NCBI RefSeq assembly: GCF_014805685.1
Contig: NC_060886.1
Location: 23,221,108-23,285,107 of the forward strand
Origin: Silurus meridionalis
Lineage: Eukaryota; Chordata; Actinopteri; Siluriformes; Siluridae
DNA length: 64,000 bases
Direction of reading: 5' to 3'
The notes beneath the pieces were generated by a model that saw nothing but the letters and a program-made list of their open reading frames with translations, ran no database searches and was not told the DNA's origin. Made by a program: the position numbers and the translations under genes. Below, piece after piece: positions 23,988-33,095 of the stretch (its first letter is position 1; the number at the start of each line of letters is the position of its first letter).

Positions 23988-23990
<3 letters not shown>
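22471..23990. other. Unannotated, presumed intron
   Basis: Contains a C-rich run (22,496-22,511). Nothing else was recognised. A donor-like AAAG|GTAAGT at about 23,242 on the plus strand lacks a convincing exon. Confidence 0.35.
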
Positions 23991-24037
<47 letters not shown>

Positions 24038-24095
24038 CAGTATATACACACACACATATTCTGCAACATACATACATACATATACATATATATAC

Positions 24096-24167
<72 letters not shown>
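23991..24167. repeat. Compound (AC)n and (AT)n microsatellite
   Basis: AC run to 24,030, mixed ATAC/ACAT units, then an AT run of about 66 bases (24,102-24,167). Confidence 0.97.
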
Positions 24168-24172
<5 letters not shown>

Positions 24173-24504
24173 GCGCTGGCTATTTATTCGACAAATTTTC
24201 TGAAAACTTTCCAAAACACTGATTACTTTTTTTTCTGCTGATTCTGATTTTTTCATACATTTTCACATGCATGGATTCTAATAGGGCGCATAAAAAAAAA
24301 GTGCAAATATTATAAAATCAGCAGCGCACACAAAGCTAAATGGATTAAATGGATCAAATATGCCAAAGTGTTTTATGTAACTTTTTTTATTTTTATAAAT
24401 AGAAAAAATCTGATCTATTTTAGAGTAGAATTGTCACTATGGACTGAACCCCTGTACAGGTTTAAGTGATAGATTAGACTAGAATAATAGATAAGACTAA
24501 ATTA
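24168..24504. other. Unannotated AT-rich sequence
   Basis: Nothing was recognised. Confidence 0.4.

Positions 24505-24574
<70 letters not shown>
24505..24574. repeat. (GATA)n tetranucleotide array
   Basis: About 17 perfect GATA/TAGA units. Confidence 0.98.
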
Positions 24575-24779
24575 CATTATTACTAGGTTAAAGTGGTAAA
24601 ACTCCCTGACTGAAACTTCCCACGAGTCACTTCACTTCACGCGCTATTGTTGTGCTAAACACATTTCCCGCATTCCACAGTGCGTGTGTGCAGATGATTA
24701 GATGTTGAGCTGTGATAGAGTAAAGCGCAGGTGGAGAAGGAGGAAAAAAAAAAGGAGAAGAAGCTGCAGCAGGATGAAC

Positions 24780-25165
24780 TGTGACAGCTCCAAGTTCACG
24801 GCTGCGCCTCCGACACCGAGCAGTAACACACACGCGCGCGCGCGCAGTCGCCGCTCTCATACATTGTTGTTATGATGGTTTCCGTTCGCGCCGGCCCAAA
24901 ACTACCTACAGTACGGGCTCGTTTTCCACCACAACCCGCGCTCTCCACCGCACGACAGACTTCGAGTAGAACTCGCACCTCACCTAGTCTCCTCCCCGCG
25001 GACAGCCGGTTTCCTCCAAAGCGACGCGTTTAAATTTTCCTTCGGAGCGAAAAGCCTCAACCGCGGACAGATTCCGCCATACTGGATTCTGGCTGAGATG
25101 ATCACGTGACGCCTCCGCGCGTTTCCTCCGGAGGGCGGGTTGTGTGTGAGGGGGCGGGGCTTCCA
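24780..25165 (-). promoter_or_regulatory. CpG-island promoter, probably minus-strand
   Basis: This is the most CpG-rich segment of the window, including a (CG)n stretch near 24,835-24,845. Read on the minus strand the elements come in promoter order: a GC box (25,151-25,160, GGGGCGGGGC on plus), a TCACGTGA E-box palindrome (25,102-25,109), then ATGGCGG, a YY1-type motif (core at 25,076-25,080), and a splice donor at 24,983. YY1 motifs with the ATGG strand matching transcription usually lie just downstream of start sites, which favours minus-strand initiation near 25,090. No TATA box was seen. A divergent plus-strand transcript cannot be excluded. Confidence 0.6.
24984..25090 (-). other. Candidate non-coding first exon
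   Basis: From the inferred start region to a donor reading GACTAG|GTGAGG on the minus strand. It contains a short upstream frame, MAESVRG, followed by a stop. The next supported exon on the same strand is at 8,318-8,623. The 5' limit is approximate. Confidence 0.35.
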
Positions 25166-25176
25166 CACCCAGGAGT

Positions 25177-25217
<41 letters not shown>
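25177..25217. repeat. (GA)n microsatellite next to the CpG island
   Basis: An uninterrupted GA run directly upstream of the inferred promoter. GAGA-type tracts near promoters are often nucleosome-poor, but that is not shown here. Confidence 0.97.
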
Positions 25218-25220
<3 letters not shown>

Positions 25221-25239
25221 TCTAGAATAAGAGTTTACA

Positions 25240-25335
25240 CCAGGACTGGACGATACCACGTATTATCTTATCGATCCGATACTTTCAATACCAATATCGT
25301 CGATATTGATATCGAGACCAATCTCAATATGTTTT
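25240..25335. mobile_element. Terminal segment of a hAT-type element (probable)
   Basis: GGACTGGACGATACCACG, then GATCCGATACTTTCAATACC and repeated ATCG/GATATC motifs, resembles the ends of fish hAT elements. A similar cluster (ATCAATACTCTCAATACAAC, then AGTATTGCAAGTATCGCTAC) lies at 27,705-27,755 and may be the far part of the same element, split by later insertions. Confidence 0.35.
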
Positions 25336-25502
25336 GAAACCCACAATTACTAATGTTAAATAGATTTGTATTAGTAAAATAGAAATATAATATAGAAAAG
25401 GTGTTTTTTTTTTTTTTAATATTACGGGTGTTCTCAATTTACTAGGATTACATAGGCGAAGTAGATTTGTCAATTCTTCCCTATAGTTGGGTGATAGTCA
25501 AA

Positions 25503-25504
<2 letters not shown>

Positions 25505-25561
<57 letters not shown>
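25505..25561. repeat. (GT)n microsatellite
   Basis: GT run ending in GCGCGTG. Confidence 0.97.
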
Positions 25562-25563
<2 letters not shown>

Positions 25564-26304
25564 TGTTGATCTGTCTCCAAGTGTAGCTCAACATCGGATG
25601 CACCGAAAAACAATAACAATTTAATTTGACATAAATAAGAATTTTTTTAAAAAGCTTGATAGAAATAAAATTTGATTGGGATTACATACAGGACCAAACA
25701 TAGAACAACATAAAGTAACATTGACTGAAACATGGAAAGTGAAACTTAAATCTGTAATGGGGTAGCTGGATTTATTCACACACAACAAAAATATGTTAAA
25801 AGCTTTTTTTTATTCACATTACCATAATAGGATGTTTATTAAATTAGAGAACCAGTAGTTCTATGTGAAATCAGACATTGAGCACACCCATATGGTATGA
25901 TCCTTGTTTCATACATAACACCACTGCAAAGATCATCCCATCCAAGCATTGAATCTTTAACTATTTAGGATCACCCCTACAAAATATTTCACTTTTATAT
26001 TAAAAAAAAATAATTATTGTTATTATTAAGCAAACCATATTCCTTCCCCTTTTTCATGAAGGATTAATAGATTATTGAGATTTTAGCCCTTCAGCCTGTT
26101 CCTTCTTTTTTCCATCACCGAAACAAAGCACTCTGCATCCACGAACGCAACCATCACTGTGGATCTACACACGTCCCTCACACACACTATTCACCCTCCT
26201 GCCATGTGAAAAAAGCTAATGAAATATTCAGGGTCTTACAGCCAGCAGGTTGTTTAACAACAGTGTTTTCCCAGTTTCATCATGACTCCTCAATAACCCC
26301 CACA
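25562..26304. other. Unannotated AT-rich sequence
   Basis: No gene was seen. It may be the interior of the hAT-type element suspected at 25,240-27,755. Confidence 0.3.

Positions 26305-26350
<46 letters not shown>
26305..26350. repeat. (AC)n microsatellite
   Basis: AC run. Confidence 0.97.
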
Positions 26351-26354
<4 letters not shown>

Positions 26355-26394
26355 CCTTTGTTTTAATTTTTTTGAACAAATAAATGCTGCTAAA

Positions 26395-26616
26395 TCATTA
26401 CCGTATGTTTACATATGCAGTATTTATTATTATATGGCCACTTTATTTACACATTTCGCTCTGTGCACTGGTCTGCACTGCACTGTTTCATTGTGGACAT
26501 GCTATTTATGTATTTCTGTTTATGGGTTTGTTTGTTCTACTTAGTTTTGTGTCAACTTGTGTTACTTTATGTTAGAATGTTGTTTTGTTTCGCTGTGTAT
26601 TATACTGTATATAGTT
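26395..26616 (+). mobile_element. Retroposon 3'-region fragment
   Basis: GCACTGGTCTGCACTGCACT, GTGGACATGCTATTTATG and GCTGTGTATTATACTGTATA follow the order of a fish retroposon 3' region I recall, truncated where the RTE tail begins at 26,617. The family was not determined. Confidence 0.35.
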
Positions 26617-27100
26617 CTTCTTCTTCTTCTTTTGGCTGCTCCCATTAGGGGGCGCCACAGCGGATCATCCGTCTCCATACCACCCTGTCCTCTACATCTG
26701 CCTCTTTCACACCAACTACCTGCATGTCTTCCCTCACCACATTCATAAACCTCCTCCTTGGCCTTCCTCTTTTCCTCCATCCTGGTGGCTCCATCCTCAG
26801 CATTCCTCTACCAATATAACTCATGTCCCTCCTCTGCACATGTCCAAACCATCTCAATCCCGACTCCCTCACTTTGTCCCCGAAAAGTCCTACATGGGCT
26901 GTCCCTCTAATAAACTCATTTCTAAACCTGTCCACCCTCGTCACTCCCAACAAAAACCTTAACATCTTCAGCTCTGCTACCTCCAGCTCCACCTCCTGTC
27001 TTTTACTCAATGCCACTGTCTCTAAACCATACAACATCGCAGGTCTCACCAAAGTCCTATAAACTTTTCCTTGCAGATACCCTTCTATCACAGATCACTC
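26617..27100 (-). mobile_element. RTE-type LINE, 5'-truncated 3' end
   Basis: A minus-strand frame of 148 residues reads PAMLYGLETVALSKRQEVEL, AELKMLRFLLGVTRVDRFRN, HVGLFGDKVRESGLRWFGHV, and RMLRMEPPGWRKRGRPRRRF ending in IRCGAP. These are the conserved C-terminal phrases of RTE/BovB-like ORF2, after the polymerase domain. The frame is intact, so this is the youngest-looking of the three RTE copies. The 3' end carries an (AAG)n tail on the minus strand (26,618-26,632). The 5' truncation near 27,100 is typical of incomplete reverse transcription. Confidence 0.88.
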
Positions 27101-27179
27101 CTGTTAAAATGTGAAAAAAAATTCACTCTGAAAAACTCTCTCTGAAGATACAGATGATGCCGCAATCCCAAGATGTATA

Positions 27180-27600
27180 TTCAATTCAATTCAATTTCAT
27201 TTGTATCACTTTTTTTACCAAAGTACATTGTCCTAAAGCAGCTTCACACAGATAATTAGGTTATAAAAATGTTTATTCATATGTTAGAGCCTAGAAGTTT
27301 AACCCTGACAAGTTTATCCCTGATTAACGAGCACTGAGATGCTAAGAGGAAGAAACCTTCAGAGGAACTCAGGAGGAAACCCATCCTCATTTGAGTGGCA
27401 CCTAATGTCCCCTCATTGTAGTTCCATCATTGTAGTTTAGTGGTGGGTCCTTAAATGCAGTCCTAAGCCATTGAAGAAGACTATTTATAATAATTCAATT
27501 TAATCCTCATAGTTCTTGAGTTGCTCAGTAACTTTATGGATCTATACGCTGTTCATGTGGCGCTATCCTCAGCTGCACAGAGTGGCCTACAATTAAACAG
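27180..27600 (-). mobile_element. L2-clade LINE 3' UTR fragment
   Basis: It starts with (ATTCA)n tail units at 27,180-27,200, then CATTGTCCTAAAGCAGCTTC and GAAGAAACCTTCAGAGGAAC. This is the reverse complement of the 3' UTR of the L2 element ending at 41,946. No coding part remains. Confidence 0.75.
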
Positions 27601-27699
27601 AACACCATTCTACATCCACAGGTATAGCATTAGTGAGGCTATGTAAGACAATGCTGACTCTATTTCATGTTAAATAAATATGAAACACATTTGAACTGT

Positions 27700-27760
27700 G
27701 AAAATCAATACTCTCAATACAACACTAGTATTGCAAGTATCGCTACTTTAAGACTGACCC
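27700..27760. mobile_element. Possible second part of the hAT-type element
   Basis: A cluster of AATACTCTCAATACAACACT and AGTATTGCAAGTATCGCTAC, like internal terminal sequence of GATATC-rich hAT elements. See 25,240-25,335. Confidence 0.3.
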
Positions 27761-27897
27761 ACCCAAAATAGAACCAACGCAAATCTTCATTGTGTTGAAC
27801 CCTCAATCCGCATATGCAAAAAAGCTTAGATCATATTCTAAAGAAGCACAATAAGAAGACTGTAGTGTGTTAAGGTTTCTTCCCTATTTGTGAAATT

Positions 27898-28110
27898 TCA
27901 AGCAGCACACTGTGGCACAACAGGTAGCATTGGTGCTTCGCTCAGTTTGATCCTGAACTTGGGTTAATGGAGTGATTCCTCCAGGGTCTTTTCAGAAAAA
28001 AAAAAATAATGTGGTAGATTGGATATGATAAATTGGCCCTAGGTGTGAATACCAAATGTGTTTACAAGGTGACTGGCATCTCATTTAGGACGTATATTCC
28101 GGGATATGTA
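27898..28110 (+). mobile_element. tRNA-derived SINE
   Basis: The head has GTGGCACAACAGGTAGCATT (A-box type) and TTTGATCCTGAACTTGGGTT (B-box type), followed by TCCTCCAGGGTCTTTTC and AATTGGCCCTAGGTGTGAAT, then GACTGGCATCTCATTTAGGA. Two other copies of the body lie at 35.97 and 53.8 kb, on the minus strand. It is diverged and lacks a clear 3' tail. Confidence 0.7.
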
Positions 28111-28269
28111 TTAGACTCTATAGTGACTCCTGACCAAAATAAAATGCTTAGTAAAGTAAATTATCGGTTGTACACAAAATTGGCGCTAAGTATATTAAAC
28201 CAGGTGTCTGAAGTGTTAAAATGCAAACAAGATCAAATGTTGGTTAATAGTAATACATTTGTGTGTGCT

Positions 28270-28315
<46 letters not shown>
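28270..28315. repeat. (CT)n microsatellite
   Basis: CT run. Confidence 0.97.
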
Positions 28316-28320
<5 letters not shown>

Positions 28321-28617
28321 GCATTTCCATTAAGCAGCCTTCACACTGGCTAAGTGACAATGATCATTTTCTTGCACATTTAATTGGTTTAATTATTCTC
28401 CATGAAAGCTCCAACAAATCATAAATGAGCCGCTCAAGCTAACGTCAGGTTCTCTGAACAAAAAACAAAACAACACCTTTTCACTGAAAACATAAACAAT
28501 GTGTTCTAGAAGGTAGTGAGACAATAATACATTCTTTGAGTTGAGTTCTTTTTCGCAGTCATTCCTATCTCTAAGAGAGAACACACTGCAGAGAGCTGAT
28601 AAAAGAAATTCACTCAC

Positions 28618-28692
28618 CTGCTGATAAAGTTAGACTCGCTGGGGGTGAAAGCTGACTAAGTGAACTACACTTCACTGGTCGAGTGGAAATGA
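28618..28692 (-). other. Exon-like segment with a consensus donor
   Basis: On the minus strand ATCAGCAG|GTGAGTG at 28,618 is close to an ideal donor, and GCTGCAG at 28,693 is a usable acceptor. One frame is open (ISTRPVKCSSLSQLSPPASL). It lies upstream of the CpG island relative to minus-strand transcription, so it could be an alternative 5' exon, an exon of another gene, or chance. Confidence 0.2.
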
Positions 28693-28719
28693 CTGCAGCT
28701 GTGTAAAGCTGTGCAAATG

Positions 28720-28720
<1 letters not shown>

Positions 28721-28770
<50 letters not shown>
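28721..28770. repeat. (CA)n microsatellite
   Basis: CA run followed by degenerate CACA/TACA units to about 28,860. Confidence 0.97.
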
Positions 28771-28776
<6 letters not shown>

Positions 28777-28869
28777 CACACATACAGGCACACACAGCCC
28801 GAAGAAAGCAGCTGATGCTTCACAATCATACACACATACACACACAATCTCATTCATTATACCAGTGTA

Positions 28870-29304
28870 CACACATGCTCCAGTGTGTACAGACATGCCA
28901 CTATTCGATGTGCAGTTCAATATGTTCCGAGCTGGCATAATATGCGTCATCTGCTCAGCGATTATGAGTTTGAATCTCAGAACAATTTGAGGTCGCTGTT
29001 AAACTTTTAAACAAAGCTATTAAACCTCAGCTAGGCGTGAATTCTACCTCATATGCAAATCACTTAAATTAAAAGGCATGTTAATATCCATTTTATACAA
29101 TACAATTTGTAAGATTTGATTCAGGAGCTTGTTATTTAAAAACTAGCCAACATACAGAATAAATGCATGACAGCATATACACGGTTCAATCCTATGCTCC
29201 AGTTGATAGTTGTCTAGACATTTACATTGTATACAATGTGGTTTTCCTTAAACTATTTCCAAAAACATGCCTATAGATGGTTTGACTACTCTGAAAATAC
29301 CACA

Positions 29305-29305
<1 letters not shown>
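28870..29305. other. Unannotated AT-rich sequence
   Basis: Nothing was recognised. Confidence 0.4.

Positions 29306-29362
<57 letters not shown>
29306..29362. repeat. (GT)n microsatellite
   Basis: GT run. Confidence 0.97.
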
Positions 29363-29363
<1 letters not shown>

Positions 29364-30207
29364 TTGAGGGTGTACTCTATGCCTGCCAAGACTCATCTAT
29401 CACAAGCTTAAACTAGATCCAAATGAACAGACAATGTCTGAATGAATGGATCTTAAATATCAAGATATTAAACTGCCTACAAACCCTCCATGCTTATGCA
29501 GACTAGTAAAAAGGCCTTTTCTCTTGACTGGTTGGTTATTAGTCAGTGCTATAACCAAAATCTAAATACAATATCTATTTATCATAACATACTATTAAGT
29601 TATTAACTATGATTTTTATATTATATAGTATTTTTTTATTTTATTGTACAGACATATGCAAAAGGAACATATGCATATTCCAGATATCCAGTATTCCATA
29701 AAACCCTTTATGTACACACACTCTACTTTCACTGCAAGAATTTCATGTGATCTGAATATACTATAAGAGCTGCATTGCTTTTACCAGCTTGAATTTGACA
29801 ACTGAAGATCCAGAAGGAAGAAGAACTTACAGACCTCCGAGCCCTAATAGGTCATTAGGGCCATGATATTAGTACCCCATTTTATCATTCTTTTTTCCCC
29901 CCACACACATGGAAAAAGAGAGACAGAGAGTCCCACAAACATATATTGGCGGTGGTCTAGAATGTGAAGAATATCAACTATAATTAGAAAACGATAGAAA
30001 GATACAATGAAGTTTAACCTAAAACTCACTGAATACACCATTAATGAAGTTTACAGGTATCCATGCTACATGTAAGCATAATCTGAACGCCAGTAAAAGT
30101 AAATTCTAAAAAGAAAACTAATTCGTATGCAGCATTTATTTTGATTCCATTAAAAAATACACCAACCCATTTTGTCTAGGATTGTATCTTTAATTGGTGA
30201 TAAAGAA
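29363..30207. other. Unannotated AT-rich sequence
   Basis: No gene or repeat family was recognised. Confidence 0.4.
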
Positions 30208-30212
30208 ACACA

Positions 30213-30269
<57 letters not shown>
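30208..30269. repeat. (CA)n microsatellite
   Basis: CA run with two AAACA interruptions. Confidence 0.97.
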
Positions 30270-30384
30270 GCACACATGCATACATATACATAGAAATACA
30301 GAGCTAAACAGTGCATGTGATCAGGGAATAAGGGAGATTGTGGGTGGGGGCAGGAGCTCTGTGTCTTCGCTCTGCTCCAGGTGC

Positions 30385-30640
30385 TAATTAGATTACGCTA
30401 AATGTAGGATTTGTTTACAGTCTAAAAATGAGCCTGTCATTTTTTTTTCAAAGAGTGCACAGGGCTTTAAGGATCCGGCTGGTATTTGTCACTGTAATTA
30501 AGCAGAGTGACTCTGCTTTCTCCAGTGAGAGAGCACAGAGAGTTCTCTATGCCTGAGACGCCTCTGCTTTACTAATACCACCGCAGGTAGATGAATCTCT
30601 GAGCTCAGGGAAAGTCAGAATACACATTGAGCTATTACAG
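30385..30640. other. Possible conserved non-coding element
   Basis: Repeat-free block with GGTGCTAATTAGATTACGCT, GATTTGTTTACAGTCTAAAA and CACTGTAATTAAGCAGAGTG, which contain homeodomain (TAATTA/TAATTAA) and forkhead (TGTTTAC) cores. No open frame is credible. Called from appearance only. Confidence 0.22.
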
Positions 30641-30967
30641 ATGATAAAGCACATTCAACCTTACGTCAAAAAGGGAAGGTAGAAGGAAAATAACATGCAC
30701 ATTATGGAATGACTAGATAAGTAGATAAAGGATTGGTTAAAAAAAATGTTGGTTTGGTGTGAGGAAAGAGTTGTAATGTGATTATGCTCTGTTCTAACAC
30801 ATTGATGCACGCTTAATAGTGAAATGTATAAAATTCACTCTTCTAGGCAATGAGTAACTACGTAAAAAGCTATGCTCCTGGGACATGTAATATGTTGCTA
30901 TTTTTTCTCCACTAGCTTTATGTAGCTGCCTTCAGATTTAAAAAAAACTGATGATCATCCTCAAAGC

Positions 30968-31372
30968 AAAAAATGTACCAGTACCCCTTTACCTCATAGC
31001 TCTTAACACACCCTGCACTGCACCACATATTCTCTGATCCTCAAAGCGCTACTCGACTGGCCCCACTATCTCTTAAGGTACAAGAAAGACATGCTTTAAG
31101 ACTCTTCTCTGTTTTGATACCAAGGTGGTGGAACGAACTTCTACTTAATGACTGAACGGCTCAGTCCCAAGAAGTCTTCAAACAACATCTAAAGACCTAC
31201 CTTTCAGCGGCTCTCAAATGAACGCTTCTCTTTCAAAACATATTCTCTCTCAACAGAGTTTGAGACTGGTAGTATTCTTAGTCTCAATATTTATTGATAG
31301 AGATATCAACGCACCTTTGTAAGCAATCTGGATAAGGGTGTCTTTCAAACGTCATAAATGTAAATGATTTAA
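30968..31372 (+). mobile_element. LINE 3' end (C-terminus of ORF2 plus tail)
   Basis: Contains GATACCAAGGTGGTGGAACG, AAGTCTTCAAACAACATCTA and AAGACCTACC, the familiar end of an L2/CR1-type LINE frame, then a tail GGATAAGGGTGTCTTTCAAA and CGTCATAAATGTAAATG. Frames are broken. The tail matches that of the SINE at 43.4 kb. A second copy of the ORF end lies at 32,655. Confidence 0.6.
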
Positions 31373-32654
31373 ACCATCCTCAATCACAAATCGAATGCTT
31401 AGTGAACGGCCCAGATTGCTGAAGGTGGAAGAAACCTCGGTGTCTGGACGGTTGTCTGATGACATGATCCATGTAGGTTAAACGTATTTACACATGTGGG
31501 TCATTTGCAACCTAAAATTGAAATATTCAAATGATTTACTGTCTAGTCTGGGAAACCTGCACGTCCCAAAACAATACATAGACTGGCAACAAATCGCACC
31601 TTATTTGTTCGTTTAAAATTAAAAAATACTTTACAGAAAGAAACCTTGCACGTTACTTCATTTGGATGGAGTTATATCATATCCCCATAAATCCTGGGTG
31701 TATTTATTTAAATTGAGGTGCCAAATATAATTTTATATACCCATTAACTTTTAAAGGTTTTTCTAAAATCCTTGCATACACATAATTTTACAATCCCTCC
31801 TCAGGGTTGATTCAATTACTCAGAGTTTATTGTTATTCAGCATTTAAGTTTTTGATGTAGAATATGATGTTCCTTAGTTCTTTTTTATCCCCTCAATGCT
31901 ATCCATATCGTTCTTGTGTCACCTCAGCTGACAGCCCCTAAGGGACTCCCACCACCACAACCACCGCTGCCGGACAATTCGCTACAATGCCCGTGGCTAG
32001 CTTCACTGTTTGTGCTTGCTGCACACGTGTGATTGCATCAGCCATGTCTCCCACAGGTTTTTCTTATATAAGGGTGCCAATTAGCAGAGAAAGTCCTAAC
32101 AGGATTCAAACAGGCCACAACTTCCAACAGCTAACAAGTGTCTGACAAGAAAAAGAAACAGCTCGCGGCTTAAAGTGTCACCAAAGTAACAAGCATCTTT
32201 CAACATTTGGGATGTTGTATAGTAAGTTTAATGAAGAAGACACGCTGAATGGTGGAATGTGCCAGATGTTATTTGGGTGGTGGATTATCAAAACATATAA
32301 ACGATCGCACAATTATAATGATTGCTATAGCAACTAGACTGCTTTGAACAAGTTGTATTTTTTAAGTGACTCAGCTTTAACCTTATATACTTCACTGAAA
32401 ATCTAGATGTGTGTACCCTATATGTACACTTCATCAAGTACATGTATAATAGGGCAGTTTATAAGTATTCAGTTATGCACTGTAGACCAACTGGTGCTAT
32501 GCACTATTCATCTGATGTCTACTTTTTTATCCTGTCATTTAATATTAAAGAATAATAGGACAATGCTGTCCAAAAGCCACTGTTTCCTCTAAACAAAGCA
32601 TAATTCCATCATCCCTGAAAAACAAAACCCCAAAAACAAGAAATATATGCATAA
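31373..32654. other. Unannotated AT-rich sequence
   Basis: A short piece at 31,428-31,480 (GGAAGAAACCTCGGTGTC) resembles the RNLGV phrase of a LINE polymerase but is too short to call. Nothing else was recognised. Confidence 0.35.
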
Positions 32655-32840
32655 ATATTTTTTGCTACTGGCACCCAGCTCCTTCCCCTGTCTGTCCAAA
32701 GAGCTGAGTCACTGGCTGTTTCCATATTAAGACTAAAGACCTCACTCTTCACCAAGCACTTAAGCACAAAAAAGCTTTTGTTGTACTAACTTACATGGAC
32801 TCCTCCTAACTAGGATTAAGCATGATGATATTCTTAAACC
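32655..32840 (+). mobile_element. LINE 3' end fragment, same family as 30,968
   Basis: CTTCCCCTGTCTGTCCAAAG, AGCTGAGTCACTGGCTGTTT and AGACCTCACTCTTCACCAAG correspond to the last codons of the LINE frame, followed by an A-rich 3' UTR. It is immediately followed by a SINE. Confidence 0.55.
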
Positions 32841-32865
32841 CTAACCATTTAACTAGAACAGAAAA

Positions 32866-33095
32866 GAGGTAAGGCAATGGTTAAGCTGTTGGGTTTTGGC
32901 TCACAAGCCTATGCATACCCTAACCCTAACCCAGCCCCACCAAGCTGCTATCACTACTACTAGGCCTTGAGCGAGACCTTAACACTCAAGGCACTCTGTA
33001 TAAGGGTGCATGCCGTAATTGTAATATGTTTCTGATGAAGGACTACATAACTTCTGGGTAAAGACGTCTGGCAAACGTGTCACTAATATCTCCTC
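32866..33095 (+). mobile_element. tRNA-derived SINE with LINE-like tail, copy A
   Basis: GGCAATGGTTAAGCTGTTGG (A-box region), then a B-box region degenerated into a telomere-like CCCTAACCCTAACCC (32,918-32,932), CACCAAGCTGC, GAGCGAGACCTTAACACTCA, and a tail around GGGTAAAGACGTCTGGCAAA. About 40 bases are inserted before the tail. Confidence 0.6.

Noticed and set aside
32917..32932. Telomere-like CCCTAACCCTAACCC
   Set aside because: It lies in the degenerate B-box region of a SINE and is only two to three units long. It is not evidence of an interstitial telomere.
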